Numbered from the stretch's first letter, positions 43,889 through 52,420 are shown. The stretch: 64,000 nucleotides of DNA from Methylobacter marinus A45 (GCF_000383855.1 NZ_KB912877.1:4463226-4527225); one strand, 5' to 3'. Translations and numbers: made by a program. Notes: a model not told the origin generated them from the letters alone.

Positions 43889-44614
43889 ATGAAAACCATT
43901 TTAATAACGGGCAGCAATTCGGATATCGGCATAGCCGTTGCGAAAGCCTTGTCTGAACAGCCATTGCAATTGGCGCTGCAGTATTATTCCAATCATGCCA
44001 AAGCCAGTGAACTTCAAGCCTGGCTGGATGCAAAAAATGTCCGAAGCCGCCTGTTTCAATGCGATCTGACAAAGCCCGAACAGGCCGAGTCGCTGATTGC
44101 CCAAACCCTGTCGGAATTCGGGTCGATTGACGTTCTGATCAATGTCGTCGGCCCCTTTGTCTATAAAAACGTGCTGGAGGTCACGCCGCAGGAATGGTTC
44201 GATGATATCAATCTGAATCTGCACACCTGCTTTTATGCCTGCCATTACGCGCTGGATGAACTGCGCCGCAATCAAGGGCAGATCATCAACTTCGCTTTTT
44301 CCGGCGTGGAAAACATCAAAGCCTGGCCCATGTCGGCCGGCTACTGCGCCGCCAAAACCGGTGTCGCCGCCTTGACCAAAAGCCTGGCCGTCGCGCTGGC
44401 TCCGCACAAGGTCCGCGTTAATGCGATCTGTCCCGGACTGGTCGAAGAGGGCCATATCAGCGCGGAGGAACGTCAACAGATGGCGAGCCAAATCCCTTAC
44501 GGCCGCCCCGTACATCCTGACGAAATCGGCAAGACCGCTGCCTGGCTGGTGTGGAACAGCCCGGAATCCATGAGCGGTTCACTGATCACGGTTGCAGGCG
44601 CCTGGGAGTATTGA
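43889..44614 (+). CDS. SDR-family oxidoreductase (FabG/pteridine-reductase-like)
   Basis: A 241-residue short-chain dehydrogenase. The cofactor motif is TGSNSDIGIAVAKAL (7-21), the NNAG position reads INVVGP, and the catalytic pair is Tyr and Lys in SAGYCAAKTGVAALTKSLA (about 150). The proline-glycine motif is NAICPGLVEEG. The usual catalytic Ser appears as FAFSGVENIKAWPMS. The start at 43889 is chosen because the Rossmann fold begins three residues later; the frame upstream is not conserved-looking. The substrate is unknown. Confidence 0.87.
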   Translation: MKTILITGSNSDIGIAVAKALSEQPLQLALQYYSNHAKASELQAWLDAKNVRSRLFQCDLTKPEQAESLIAQTLSEFGSIDVLINVVGPFVYKNVLEVTPQEWFDDINLNLHTCFYACHYALDELRRNQGQIINFAFSGVENIKAWPMSAGYCAAKTGVAALTKSLAVALAPHKVRVNAICPGLVEEGHISAEERQQMASQIPYGRPVHPDEIGKTAAWLVWNSPESMSGSLITVAGAWEY

Positions 44615-44621
44615 TTCAAAT

Positions 44622-44659
44622 GCTCAGGTTTGCCGGCATCGATGCCGGCAAACCTGAGC
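44622..44659. repeat. Perfect 38-bp palindrome between convergent genes
   Basis: GCTCAGGTTTGCCGGCATC is followed directly by its exact reverse complement, with no spacer and no mismatch. It lies 8 bases after the SDR stop and 14 bases from the stop of the convergent methyltransferase gene. It probably acts as a bidirectional terminator hairpin, although no T-run follows; a protein-binding site is also possible. Confidence 0.85.
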
Positions 44660-44672
44660 CGCATACGGGCTT

Positions 44673-45746
44673 CTAGACTTTTGCCTCAAGCACCAGATTG
44701 GTCGGCGTCGTCGCAGCGCGCCTCACCTGGCTGAAGCCGCCGGCATTGAGCACTTCGGTGAGTCTTTTTTGACCGGCCTGGGCGCCTAAGCCAAGGCCGA
44801 CCTCCTGAGACTTGGACGCGGGCACGCATACCATCGTTGAAAACGAATAATAAATCTGCCCCAGAGGATGGAGGTTTTCTTCCAGACTGTCGCCGGCAAA
44901 CGGCTCGACCAGCATGAATGATCCGCTCTCGGACAAGGTGCTTGCGATATGTTTGGCCGCGCCGACGGGGTCGCCCATGTCATGCAGCGCATCGAACATC
45001 GTAACAAGATCGTAGTCTTTCCCGGGATATTCCTTCGCCGTCACGACTTCGAAAATCGTATTGCCTGCGACGCCCGCGGCTCGAGCCCGTTCCCGCGCAT
45101 GTTCGATCGACGGTTCGTGATAGTCGAAGCCATGAAAAGTCGAATTAGGGAACGCCTGCGCCATGAGGATGGTCGAGGAACCGTGCCCGCAGCCGATGTC
45201 GGCGACTCGGGCGCCGGCTTCCAGCTTTTCCCGGACGCCATCGAGCGCCGGCAGCCATGAATCGATCAGATTCATGGCATACATGGGCCGGAAGAAGCGC
45301 TCGGTACCGCAGAACAGGCAGGGACTATGATCGCTCCAGGGCAAGCCTTTGCCGGAGCGGAAAACTTCGGTCAGTTTGGGTTCGTCGACATAAGCCGACA
45401 TGACCGCCTGGAAGAAGCCTTGCATGCAGGCCGGATGACCCTCGGCGGCAAAAATGACGGCCTGCTCGGGCGACAAGGAAAATCTGCCGGCAGCGGCATC
45501 GTAATTCACATACCCGGCTGCCGCATTGGCGGAAAGCCATTCCCTGAGATAACGTTCATCCATGCCGGTGCTGTCGGACAGCTCCTGGCTGGTTGCGGGG
45601 CTGATTTCGGCCAAAGCGCTGTACAGGTCCAGTTTGTCGCCGATATAAGCTATCAGCAAGCCCAATGACCCGGCCACATCGCCGATCACTTTACCCTGCA
45701 ACTGTTCCAGTTTGCTTTCATCGATATCTGTTGAGCGTATCGCCAT
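44673..45746 (-). CDS. SAM-dependent class I methyltransferase with N-terminal winged helix
   Basis: A 357-residue protein. The first 90 residues form a winged-helix dimerisation domain (DLYSALAEISPATSQELSDSTGMDERYLREWLSANAAAGYV). The SAM-binding domain has VADIGCGHGSSTILMAQAFP (about 175-194), GFDYHEPSIEHARERA and MFDALHDMGDP. The architecture matches the Rv2258c-like and O-methyltransferase-like group. The substrate is unknown; it is convergent with the SDR gene and followed by nothing related. Confidence 0.88.
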   Translation of the reverse strand: MAIRSTDIDESKLEQLQGKVIGDVAGSLGLLIAYIGDKLDLYSALAEISPATSQELSDSTGMDERYLREWLSANAAAGYVNYDAAAGRFSLSPEQAVIFAAEGHPACMQGFFQAVMSAYVDEPKLTEVFRSGKGLPWSDHSPCLFCGTERFFRPMYAMNLIDSWLPALDGVREKLEAGARVADIGCGHGSSTILMAQAFPNSTFHGFDYHEPSIEHARERARAAGVAGNTIFEVVTAKEYPGKDYDLVTMFDALHDMGDPVGAAKHIASTLSESGSFMLVEPFAGDSLEENLHPLGQIYYSFSTMVCVPASKSQEVGLGLGAQAGQKRLTEVLNAGGFSQVRRAATTPTNLVLEAKV

Positions 45747-45928
45747 CTTTCGTGCCTTGTGTTTATTAATGGAGTTGAGGTGGCCATGGATGCAGGTAAA
45801 GTGATAGGTGGCTGACTAAAAACGTGTTTATCACGGAACCCCGCCTATGACCGCCGATGATTGTATCATTGGACTGTGCTGGCGGATAGGCGATCAGATC
45901 CATCTACCGTTTGCCAGGCAACCTCTAT

Positions 45929-47620
45929 TTACAATAGACCGCCGGTCCGCGCCCGAGCCTGATGCGTCTGCATGCCGCCGGAAAGCACTTTTACCTGAAG
46001 ACCGTTCTGCTCCAGGAGACGATACGCGTAATAGGCCCGCTGCCCGACGCCGCAGATCAGCCAGATTTCCCGCGTCCGGGGCAATTCGTGCAGCCGGTCG
46101 CGCAGGGATTCCAGTGGAATGTTCTGTGCGTCCGGAATATGACCGCCGGCGTACTCGGTCTCGCTGCGGACATCCACCAGCAGGGCCGCGGTGGAGCCCA
46201 GCGCATCCCAATCCGCCAGCTGCAGATCGCCGCGCAGATGGTTGGCGGCCACCATGCCGGCCATGTTGACCGGATCTTTGGCGGCGCCGAACTGGGGGGC
46301 GTAGCAAAGTTCCAGATCTTCCAGGTCATACACCGAAGCCCCCTGTATCATGGACGTGGCGATGACATCGATGATCCGCGTCACGTCAAGCTCGCCGACG
46401 GCCTGTGCGCCCAGAATCCGGCCGTCGGCTTTGGCGAACAGCAATTTGATGTGGATCGGCCGGGCGCCCGGAAAATAACTCGCGTGGTGACCGGGATGCA
46501 GATAGACTTTCTCGAAATCCATGCCGGAGCGCTGGAGCTGCTTTTCATTAACGCCGGTACAGGCGACGGTAAGTCCGAAAACGCCGCACACGGCCGTGCC
46601 GAGCACGCCCTCGAAATCCAGAGGCGGCTGCGTTCCAATCTCCTGGCATGCGAAATGATGGAGAATGGCGGTGGCCGCCACGCGCCCCTGCCGGTTGGCC
46701 GGGCCGGCCAGCGGCACGAGCTGCCACTGCCCGGAAATCCTGTTTTTCACTTCCACCACGTCGCCTACCGCCCAGATGGCTTCATCGCTGGTGCGCTGGT
46801 AAGGATCGACCCGGATGCCGCCGAGTTCGCCCAGTTCCAGCCCGGCATCACGGGCCAGCGCGGCATCGGGGCGCACGCCGATGCCCAGGATGACCAGATC
46901 GGTGCTCAGTGTCGCGCCCTTCGACGTGCGCACGCTCAGGCCGCCCTCGGGGAGTTGTTCGAAGGCCTCGACCGCTTCGCCCAATCTCAGCTTGACGCCG
47001 TTGGCTGTCAGGCGTTCGGCGGCGTAGCCGGCCATTTCCGAATCCAGCGGCGGCATGACCTGATCGGACAGTTCCAGCAGAGTCACCTCAAGCCCCAGCC
47101 CGACCAGGTTTTCAGCCATTTCCAGCCCGATGAAGCCGCCGCCCACGATCAGCGCGCGCGAGGCATGCTCGACGGCGGCCTTGATCTTCCGGCTGTCGGG
47201 GATGTTGCGCAATCCATAAATGCCGGGCAGATCGATGCCAGGCAGGGGCGGACGAATCGGCTGGGCGCCGGTGGCCAGGACCAGCGCGTCATACGATTCT
47301 TCCCGCGTGGCGCCGGTCTTGAGATCGCGTACTTCGATCATTCGGGCCTGCCGGTCGATGCGTGTGACTTCCGTTTCCGTATGGACTTCGATGTTGAATC
47401 GGTGCTGGAACAACTCCGGGCTGGCCACCAGCAGTTTGGCTTCCGACTCGATGACATCGCCCACGAAATAAGGCAGGCCGCAGTTGGCAAAAGATACATG
47501 CGGCCCCCGTTCGAACACGACGATCTCGCAGGTTTCGCAGAGCCTGCGCGCACGCGCCGCACAGGTGGCGCCGCCGGCTACGCCGCCGATGATGAGAATA
47601 CGTTTTTTTGCTGCATTCAT
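45929..47620 (-). CDS. CoA-disulfide reductase-like flavoenzyme fused to rhodanese
   Basis: A 563-residue pyridine nucleotide-disulfide oxidoreductase. The FAD motif is ILIIGGVAGGATCAARARR (8-26) and the single active Cys is C47 in SFANCGLPYF, as in CoA-disulfide reductase. The NAD motif is ALIVGGGFIGLEMAENLVGLG near 160. The C-terminal 100 residues are a rhodanese domain (LLVDVRSETEYAGGHIPDAQNIPL) with its Cys in WLICGVGQRAY. CoADR-rhodanese fusions act on CoA persulfides, polysulfide or CoA disulfide in the cytoplasm. The physiological substrate here is not shown by the neighbours. Confidence 0.92.
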   Translation of the reverse strand: MNAAKKRILIIGGVAGGATCAARARRLCETCEIVVFERGPHVSFANCGLPYFVGDVIESEAKLLVASPELFQHRFNIEVHTETEVTRIDRQARMIEVRDLKTGATREESYDALVLATGAQPIRPPLPGIDLPGIYGLRNIPDSRKIKAAVEHASRALIVGGGFIGLEMAENLVGLGLEVTLLELSDQVMPPLDSEMAGYAAERLTANGVKLRLGEAVEAFEQLPEGGLSVRTSKGATLSTDLVILGIGVRPDAALARDAGLELGELGGIRVDPYQRTSDEAIWAVGDVVEVKNRISGQWQLVPLAGPANRQGRVAATAILHHFACQEIGTQPPLDFEGVLGTAVCGVFGLTVACTGVNEKQLQRSGMDFEKVYLHPGHHASYFPGARPIHIKLLFAKADGRILGAQAVGELDVTRIIDVIATSMIQGASVYDLEDLELCYAPQFGAAKDPVNMAGMVAANHLRGDLQLADWDALGSTAALLVDVRSETEYAGGHIPDAQNIPLESLRDRLHELPRTREIWLICGVGQRAYYAYRLLEQNGLQVKVLSGGMQTHQARARTGGLL

Positions 47621-47671
47621 GAACTTAAATCTCCTGATTAAGTGATTAGCTGATTATGTTTTCAGGTTAAG

Positions 47672-47983
47672 TCAGCCGTCGCTAATCGGAGACAGGACTT
47701 TCCATTGTACCTCACCCTCGGGAAACCAGCCCTTGTTCTTCAAAACTTCGCCCCAACCGGTCGAGCCGACTTGTACCTCGTCAATATCGAAATCGCTGAG
47801 AAACCAGGAAGGCTGCTCGGACGGGACGACCCGCTTAAACTGGTTTATAAAATACCCTTTGTCTGGCAGGAAAGCATCGGTATCGACAGCTCGCCACTCG
47901 TTTAACGGTCCTTGAATATCCATAAGATCAAGCCATGTTGCTTGACCTGAAGCGTCTGAAATTTCAATTCTCCAACTCGGCAT
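47672..47983 (-). CDS. Hypothetical protein, 103 residues
   Basis: A soluble, aromatic-rich protein (WRIEISDASGQATWLDLMDI at the N-terminus) with no signal peptide, membrane helix or Cys. No family is recognised. The composition and even strand pattern suggest a beta-rich fold. It sits 51 bases upstream of the CoADR-rhodanese gene on the same strand; co-transcription is possible but not shown. Confidence 0.6.
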   Translation of the reverse strand: MPSWRIEISDASGQATWLDLMDIQGPLNEWRAVDTDAFLPDKGYFINQFKRVVPSEQPSWFLSDFDIDEVQVGSTGWGEVLKNKGWFPEGEVQWKVLSPISDG

Positions 47984-48032
47984 AGTGGCAACCTTGAAAA
48001 TAAATACTGGATATTTACCGGTAATTTGAGCA

Positions 48033-48506
48033 TCAATCCTGCAGGATTATCCGTATGAATTGACCTGAGCCGATATCGAACTCGCCGACGATATGACTCC
48101 TGCCGGGATAATCGGGCTCATACACATTGATATGCACGCGCCCCGGCATATCACGCGGGTGATGAATTACCCAGGCGCCGGGAGGAACATGACCGCAATC
48201 TCCGGGAGGCGGTTGATGTCCGGCCGGACGATCGGGATACCAGATACGGCATTCGCCCGGAGGCGGATAATGACCCGGGGGAATGTCAAGATGGGTATAA
48301 CCATGCTCATGGAAGTAAGATCCATGATTATCATTTTCCCAACGGTCATCGTGCCGGCCTCTCTCGTGCCCCCGATCTTTCTCGAAGGAATACCGGCCTT
48401 TTTCCCTTCCCTTTCCTGATTCGTCCTTACCCTCATCAGCATACGCAACGCCGATAGCGCCTGAGAGCGCAACGGCGCAGAGCATTTGAATAACTGGCAA
48501 CTTCAT
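48033..48506 (-). CDS. Exported His/Pro/Gly-rich protein
   Basis: A 157-residue protein with a clear signal peptide (MKLPVIQMLCAVALSGAIGVAYA, likely cut after AYA). The mature N-terminus is highly charged (KGREKGRYSFEKDRGHERGRHDDRWEND). A proline-glycine segment with two similar blocks follows (DIPPGHYPPPGECRIWYPDRPAGHQPPPGDCGHVPPGAW), and the protein ends in a beta-rich tail. The blocks carry one Cys each (ECR, DCG), so a disulfide is possible. It may be a metal-binding or envelope protein; the function is unknown. Confidence 0.75.
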   Translation of the reverse strand: MKLPVIQMLCAVALSGAIGVAYADEGKDESGKGREKGRYSFEKDRGHERGRHDDRWENDNHGSYFHEHGYTHLDIPPGHYPPPGECRIWYPDRPAGHQPPPGDCGHVPPGAWVIHHPRDMPGRVHINVYEPDYPGRSHIVGEFDIGSGQFIRIILQD

Positions 48507-48959
48507 GGTTCTCGCCTATAGAAATTAAAGATAAATAACCTGAATATTTCACCACGAAGGACACGAAGTACACGAAGGCTTTTCAATTCAATTACTTGCA
48601 AATATTTCATGATGAGCTTATGAAGTTATCGGTGGTAAATGATAACGCCATGATTTTCTTCGTGTTCTTCGTGTTCTCTGTGGTTTCATGAAATATCCGG
48701 GATAAGCATCCGGCAAATCTTAACAGCAGAGCAGAATGCACGTTTATTGATATTCAACCAATGATTATCTGAATTCAAGTATCTTATAATTTGCTCAATC
48801 CCGGCTAATAAAAGTTACTTTTGAGAAAGGCTTATCAGTTTTTTAGTCTGCACGCGCAAACATATAACTTGTATTGATATAGAATAACAGGATGATTTTT
48901 AGATATTGCCGCTTCACGTTTTAAAAACATTATTTTTTCTTTTGCCGCGCTCTTAAACC
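48507..48959. other. 453-bp AT-rich intergenic region with repeat
   Basis: No reading frame with coding character was seen. It contains the inverted repeat described at 48542-48697. The rest is AT-rich sequence that probably includes promoters for the genes on each side (divergent at 48506 and 48960); no single promoter stands out. Confidence 0.6.
48542..48697. repeat. Inverted repeat built of CACGAAG units
   Basis: The left arm 48542-48577 has GAATATTTCACCACGAAGG with ACACGAAG repeated. The right arm 48658-48697 is its approximate reverse complement (CTTCGTGTTCTTCGTGTTCT, then TGTGGTTTCATGAAATATC). The spacer is about 80 bases. Similar ACACGAAG-rich inverted elements are common as dispersed intergenic repeats in many bacteria. 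Confidence 0.75.
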
Positions 48960-49619
48960 ATGCCTGGAATCACGCTTTTCTGTTTACTGCTTTGCAGTGT
49001 GTTCATTAGGGTATTGCCTGTCTCTAATCAATATAAACGGCCTTTTGACATCCGGCGATACTTAATCCTGCCTGCTTTGGCGCTGACAGGGCTGCAGGGT
49101 TATCCGCTTATCGCCTCGGGAGAAGAGTACGGCAGAGACTTCAGGAATTATAGGGACTATAGCGGTTATAGGGATTACAGAGATTACGACGGCTATTCCG
49201 AGAGAGATTACGGTAGAGGCTACGGCAGCGAGTACGGCAGCGCGCCGGCGTTGAACGATACCCGCACTCCGTCTGGCACAACAGCTTTTGAACAGCAGCT
49301 TGTACAATCCATTTATGCCAACTGTTATCAAAGCCAGCGCACGTCCGTTGCCAATTACGGCGTCCCTGAAAATTTGATCATGGACTATTGCGGCTGCGCC
49401 AGCAAGAATATGGTGGGCCGCCTGAGCTATGACGATTTCAAGTTGTTGGAAAAAATCCAGAACACTGGAACGCCACCGCCCCATGAGCTTAAACAAAAAA
49501 TGGAGTTTGTCGCCATGACCTGCCGAAAGACCTCGATCGATAACGCATTGCCAGGCGACTCACCAAGCGATTTCGAAGTCATGGACCCGGTTTCCGATCC
49601 CGCCATGCTAAGACGATAA
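48960..49619 (+). CDS. Envelope protein with YRDY-type repeats, unknown
   Basis: A 219-residue protein. The first 25 residues are hydrophobic (ITLFCLLLCSVFIRVLPV), and a second hydrophobic stretch (LILPALALTGLQGYPLIASG) follows, so a signal or anchor is likely. An alternative start near the second stretch cannot be excluded. Residues about 57-92 hold Tyr-Arg-Asp repeats (YRDYSGYRDYRDYDGY). The C-terminal half has four Cys (NCYQ, DYCGCA, TCRK) and would form a small disulfide-bonded domain. No family is recognised. Confidence 0.65.
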   Translation: MPGITLFCLLLCSVFIRVLPVSNQYKRPFDIRRYLILPALALTGLQGYPLIASGEEYGRDFRNYRDYSGYRDYRDYDGYSERDYGRGYGSEYGSAPALNDTRTPSGTTAFEQQLVQSIYANCYQSQRTSVANYGVPENLIMDYCGCASKNMVGRLSYDDFKLLEKIQNTGTPPPHELKQKMEFVAMTCRKTSIDNALPGDSPSDFEVMDPVSDPAMLRR

Positions 49620-49689
49620 TTTTTCCATCCCTGTAAGCGCTGTTCACAGACTACAGCGCCCTTGATTCATTTAAAAACTGAAAAAACAA

Positions 49690-50166
49690 ATGTTCAAATT
49701 GAAATTATTAGCCGGCAGCCTGTTAGTGCTTGCCGTTATTGCCAGATCCTATTTCAGCCCTTCTTTATTCATGACGGAATTCCGCGAGGTGCTTTTTGAA
49801 AAAGACCCCGGTCATTTAACGGCATACATCGATTTTGAAAAACTCAAAACCAATACCAAGGCTGCCGTCAGCGCTAATATCGGGCAGATAGCCCAGCCAA
49901 GCAATCCGTTCTTCCGGATGGGCGCGGCCATAGGCAATCAAATGTTCGGTTCGATTATCGATACCGGGACCACTCCGGAAGTCGTCAAAGTGATTTTGAC
50001 CAGCAAGGGAAAAAATCAGGAAAAGCCCGAAGGTATGTTTGCCTATGACTTCCAGTATGTCGATTTCAATAAGGTCAGGGTCAATTTTGACGATGATACG
50101 GTCATCACCCTGGAGAGGACGGGCTATTCCTCCTGGATGATTGTCGCCATCGAAAAAGCCGGGTAA
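49690..50166 (+). CDS. DUF2939 family protein
   Basis: A 158-residue protein with one N-terminal membrane segment (LKLLAGSLLVLAVIARSYFS). A compact domain follows that begins KDPGHLTAYIDFEKLKTNTKAAVSA, typical of DUF2939, and ends with a beta-rich part (GMFAYDFQYVDFNKVRVNF). The function is unknown. It lies 70 bases after the YRDY-repeat gene in the same direction; both are probably envelope-associated. Confidence 0.8.
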   Translation: MFKLKLLAGSLLVLAVIARSYFSPSLFMTEFREVLFEKDPGHLTAYIDFEKLKTNTKAAVSANIGQIAQPSNPFFRMGAAIGNQMFGSIIDTGTTPEVVKVILTSKGKNQEKPEGMFAYDFQYVDFNKVRVNFDDDTVITLERTGYSSWMIVAIEKAG

Positions 50167-50540
50167 TTTTGTCAAAGACATAGTCTTCCCTCTGTTAAGA
50201 GAACTCAGACTCCGGTAACCGGGACTAAAGACCGGCGGCAACTGATTCAGGTCGTCCGTCATCCTGAGCTTCAGTTTTCATGACACGCGGCCAGTCTGAA
50301 GCTTTCGAAGTATGGCGATAATGGACACTATCGAAGGCATCGAAATACGTAAATAGACTGCCTTTCCGTGCGATTTAAATAATTAATCATTAGGTAACCC
50401 CCGGCTGTTCCCCCCCCGGGTACCTCAGGCCTTAACAGTTTCGCGCTAATGCTGTGAAAGCCAAATAAGATATTTCTTATGCCTTACATATATGTCTATG
50501 ATATAAATGTAATTTGCATATATCCAAGAAGGAGATTTCC
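50167..50540. other. 374-bp intergenic region before the Tus-like gene
   Basis: No convincing gene. It contains an imperfect inverted repeat (AGGTAACCCCCGG at about 50391 with CCCCGGGTACCT at about 50417). It also has the AT-rich block 50484-50512 immediately upstream of the Tus-like gene, described separately. I looked for the conserved parts of GEMM-type riboswitches and did not find them. Confidence 0.5.
50484..50512 (+). promoter_or_regulatory. Candidate Ter/operator site upstream of the Tus-like gene
   Basis: TTACAT (50484-50489) and ATGTAA (50507-50512) are inverted arms that exactly flank the 17-mer ATATGTCTATGATATAA (50490-50506). The same 17-mer recurs at 38120-38136. In E. coli a Ter site overlaps the tus promoter and Tus represses itself. 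The position here is equivalent, but the E. coli core GTTGTAAC is absent. TATGAT inside it could also be a -10. Confidence 0.4.
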
Positions 50541-51446
50541 ATGCCTACTATTCATTCTGAGCTCAGAGCCGAGCTGGACAAGATCTTAAAGCAATTGTTA
50601 TCCGAACAGCAGGCGTTGAGCGACCGCTTGCTTGAGCAACATCACTACCCGTTATGGGCGCAGCACTTTGACGCGCCGGCGGACCGCGAACAGTTGGCGG
50701 CCTTTATTAAACTGGTAGTCTATGCCAATGACGAAATGAAGCCTGGAGAGACGCTCAATTACATTGGCATGTGCGGGACCGATCTGGCCACGATGGAACA
50801 AATTGAGCGGGTAAATCAATTGCGTCACGGTTTGCAGCGCTTGCTAATGCGCATGGACAAGATTTTGGTCAAGCTGGACGAGACCCAGATGCCGCTGTCG
50901 AAATATGCCTTGGAGCGTATGGGATATGCCCGTTTCAGCCGCCGCCAGGCAAGCCGGAAATTCTTCTATTTTCCCCATGCCCTGGAATCGATTTCTTTTA
51001 CCTGGTTCCGCTCCCGCATGGTATCGAGACTGAGCGTGGCCGATGCGCAGCATCTGCTGGAAAAGAAAATTAGCGGCGGCGGTGAAGCGGCCTATATCGC
51101 CGGCTTGAAAATGCAACTGAAACTGCTGGCCACGATTCCGTTCGATGAACCTCTGGCGCAAGTCTCGCCGCCCTCTAATCATCCACGCGCCAATATTGCC
51201 TGGTTCGATGAAAACAGAATTTTGCGCCGAAAAGTCTGCATGGCAGTCGGGCCGGTCTTTTTCCTGGCCGCCGAGCACACCTCCCTGCCCCGCTTCCGGG
51301 CCTTGTCGGAAAATCCGGAGAACAAACCCTTGCGCCTGAAACGTATCGATGTCGAAATACAGGATGAAGTTTTTCTGCCCTCGATTAAAGTGCACCGGTA
51401 CTTGCCTGAACTGCGAGAGAAAAAGAAAAACGAACAGGAGCATTGA
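50541..51446 (+). CDS. tus: Replication-terminus site-binding protein (Tus) homologue
   Basis: A 301-residue protein resembling E. coli Tus in order and length (309 in E. coli). It has a helical N-terminal half, a basic segment RRQASRKFFYFPHALESISF with LLEKKI corresponding to the Tus interdomain strands, and a C-terminal RRKVCMAVGPVFFLAAEH with PLRLKRIDVEIQD corresponding to Tus QHACPTPLIALI and QPLRLIIP. Tus binds Ter DNA and stops DnaB in one orientation. AAGGAG lies 8 bases before the ATG at 50541. Remote homology is inferred by eye. Tus outside enterics and their plasmids is uncommon. Confidence 0.75.
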   Translation: MPTIHSELRAELDKILKQLLSEQQALSDRLLEQHHYPLWAQHFDAPADREQLAAFIKLVVYANDEMKPGETLNYIGMCGTDLATMEQIERVNQLRHGLQRLLMRMDKILVKLDETQMPLSKYALERMGYARFSRRQASRKFFYFPHALESISFTWFRSRMVSRLSVADAQHLLEKKISGGGEAAYIAGLKMQLKLLATIPFDEPLAQVSPPSNHPRANIAWFDENRILRRKVCMAVGPVFFLAAEHTSLPRFRALSENPENKPLRLKRIDVEIQDEVFLPSIKVHRYLPELREKKKNEQEH

Positions 51447-51539
51447 TCTCACAAGAGACAATTTGCAATACCTGTGAACTGCCGGTAGAGTTCCGGCTCT
51501 TACTTTTGACTGATTGAGTTACTTCAGGAGCCATGCAAA

Positions 51540-52328
51540 ATGAACATGTATTCGAAATTCCGTATGTTCGGTCCGGGCTTGGCGGCCGGACTGTTTTGCC
51601 TGTCGGCATCAGCGGCCGATTTTGATCGCGCGGCCATAGAACAGCTGCTTGCTAAAGCGGACAAGGCGCATCCTGCCGACCTGCGCCGAAAGGACCTGAC
51701 CGACCTGGACTTGTCCGGACTGGACTTTCGGCATGCCGACCTGTGGGGCGCGGACCTGCGCAGAAGCAACTTGAGCAACAGTAATTTATCGGGCCTGGTC
51801 CTGGATTTGACCGTCATGTCGAAGATCAATCTTTCCGGTGCTGATTTGTCCAATACCAGTGTTTTCGGCGTGCACATGGTCGGCGCCAATCTGAGCCACG
51901 CCAATCTGGCCGGCAGCCGGTTTATCGCCAATCTTGACCGGGCGAATCTCAGCCATGCCAACCTGTCGCATGCCGACTGGGGCGTCGATATGAAAAACCA
52001 GCCAATGGGCTTGATGCGGGTCAGCTTGAATAATGCCAATCTGTCCGGAGCCAATCTGTCCGGCGCCAATATGAACAAATCCCTGATGCGAATGGCCAAT
52101 CTGTCCGGAGCCAAGCTGAAAAATGCGATATTATTCGACGCCGATCTTTCCAGAGCCAATTTTTCCGGCGCCGATCTGACGGGTGCCGATCTATCGGGCG
52201 CGCGCTTGAAGGATGCCGATTTCACAAACAGCACAGTGACCGGCACGAAATTTAACCGCATTAAAGACAAGGCAACACTGCGAGGCCTGGATTCCAGCAA
52301 GGGCATCGAATCCGCTGTGTTTGATTAA
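51540..52328 (+). CDS. Exported pentapeptide-repeat protein
   Basis: A 262-residue protein with a signal peptide (GPGLAAGLFCLSASA, cut before ADFD). About 30 pentapeptide A(D/N)LxX repeats follow, seen as DLSGLDFRHADLWGADLRRS and NLSGANLSGANMNKSL, which form a right-handed four-sided beta helix. It has a non-repeat insertion around MKNQPMGLMRV. The signal peptide sets it apart from cytoplasmic Qnr-type DNA mimics and suggests a periplasmic or secreted scaffold. No ligand is known. Confidence 0.88.
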   Translation: MNMYSKFRMFGPGLAAGLFCLSASAADFDRAAIEQLLAKADKAHPADLRRKDLTDLDLSGLDFRHADLWGADLRRSNLSNSNLSGLVLDLTVMSKINLSGADLSNTSVFGVHMVGANLSHANLAGSRFIANLDRANLSHANLSHADWGVDMKNQPMGLMRVSLNNANLSGANLSGANMNKSLMRMANLSGAKLKNAILFDADLSRANFSGADLTGADLSGARLKDADFTNSTVTGTKFNRIKDKATLRGLDSSKGIESAVFD

Positions 52329-52420
52329 TCGCCATTCAGGCATGAAAGTAATGGCAGCCGCCTATTGGAACAGTCCGAGGAAAGAGCCCGGATGCAGTGG
52401 GATATTTCGTTTTAATGCCT

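Noticed and set aside
45962-47641. 559-codon open frame antisense to the CoADR-rhodanese gene
   Set aside because: Shadow frame of a clear flavoenzyme; no start signal or motif of its own.
48658-48697. CRISPR-like array suggested by CACGAAG units
   Set aside because: Units are only about 9 bases, directly adjacent and arranged as inverted arms, with no spacers.
50380-50440. Riboswitch upstream of the Tus-like gene, suggested by the GGTAACC and GGGTACC inverted repeat
   Set aside because: Conserved GEMM sequence elements are missing and the downstream gene is not a usual target.
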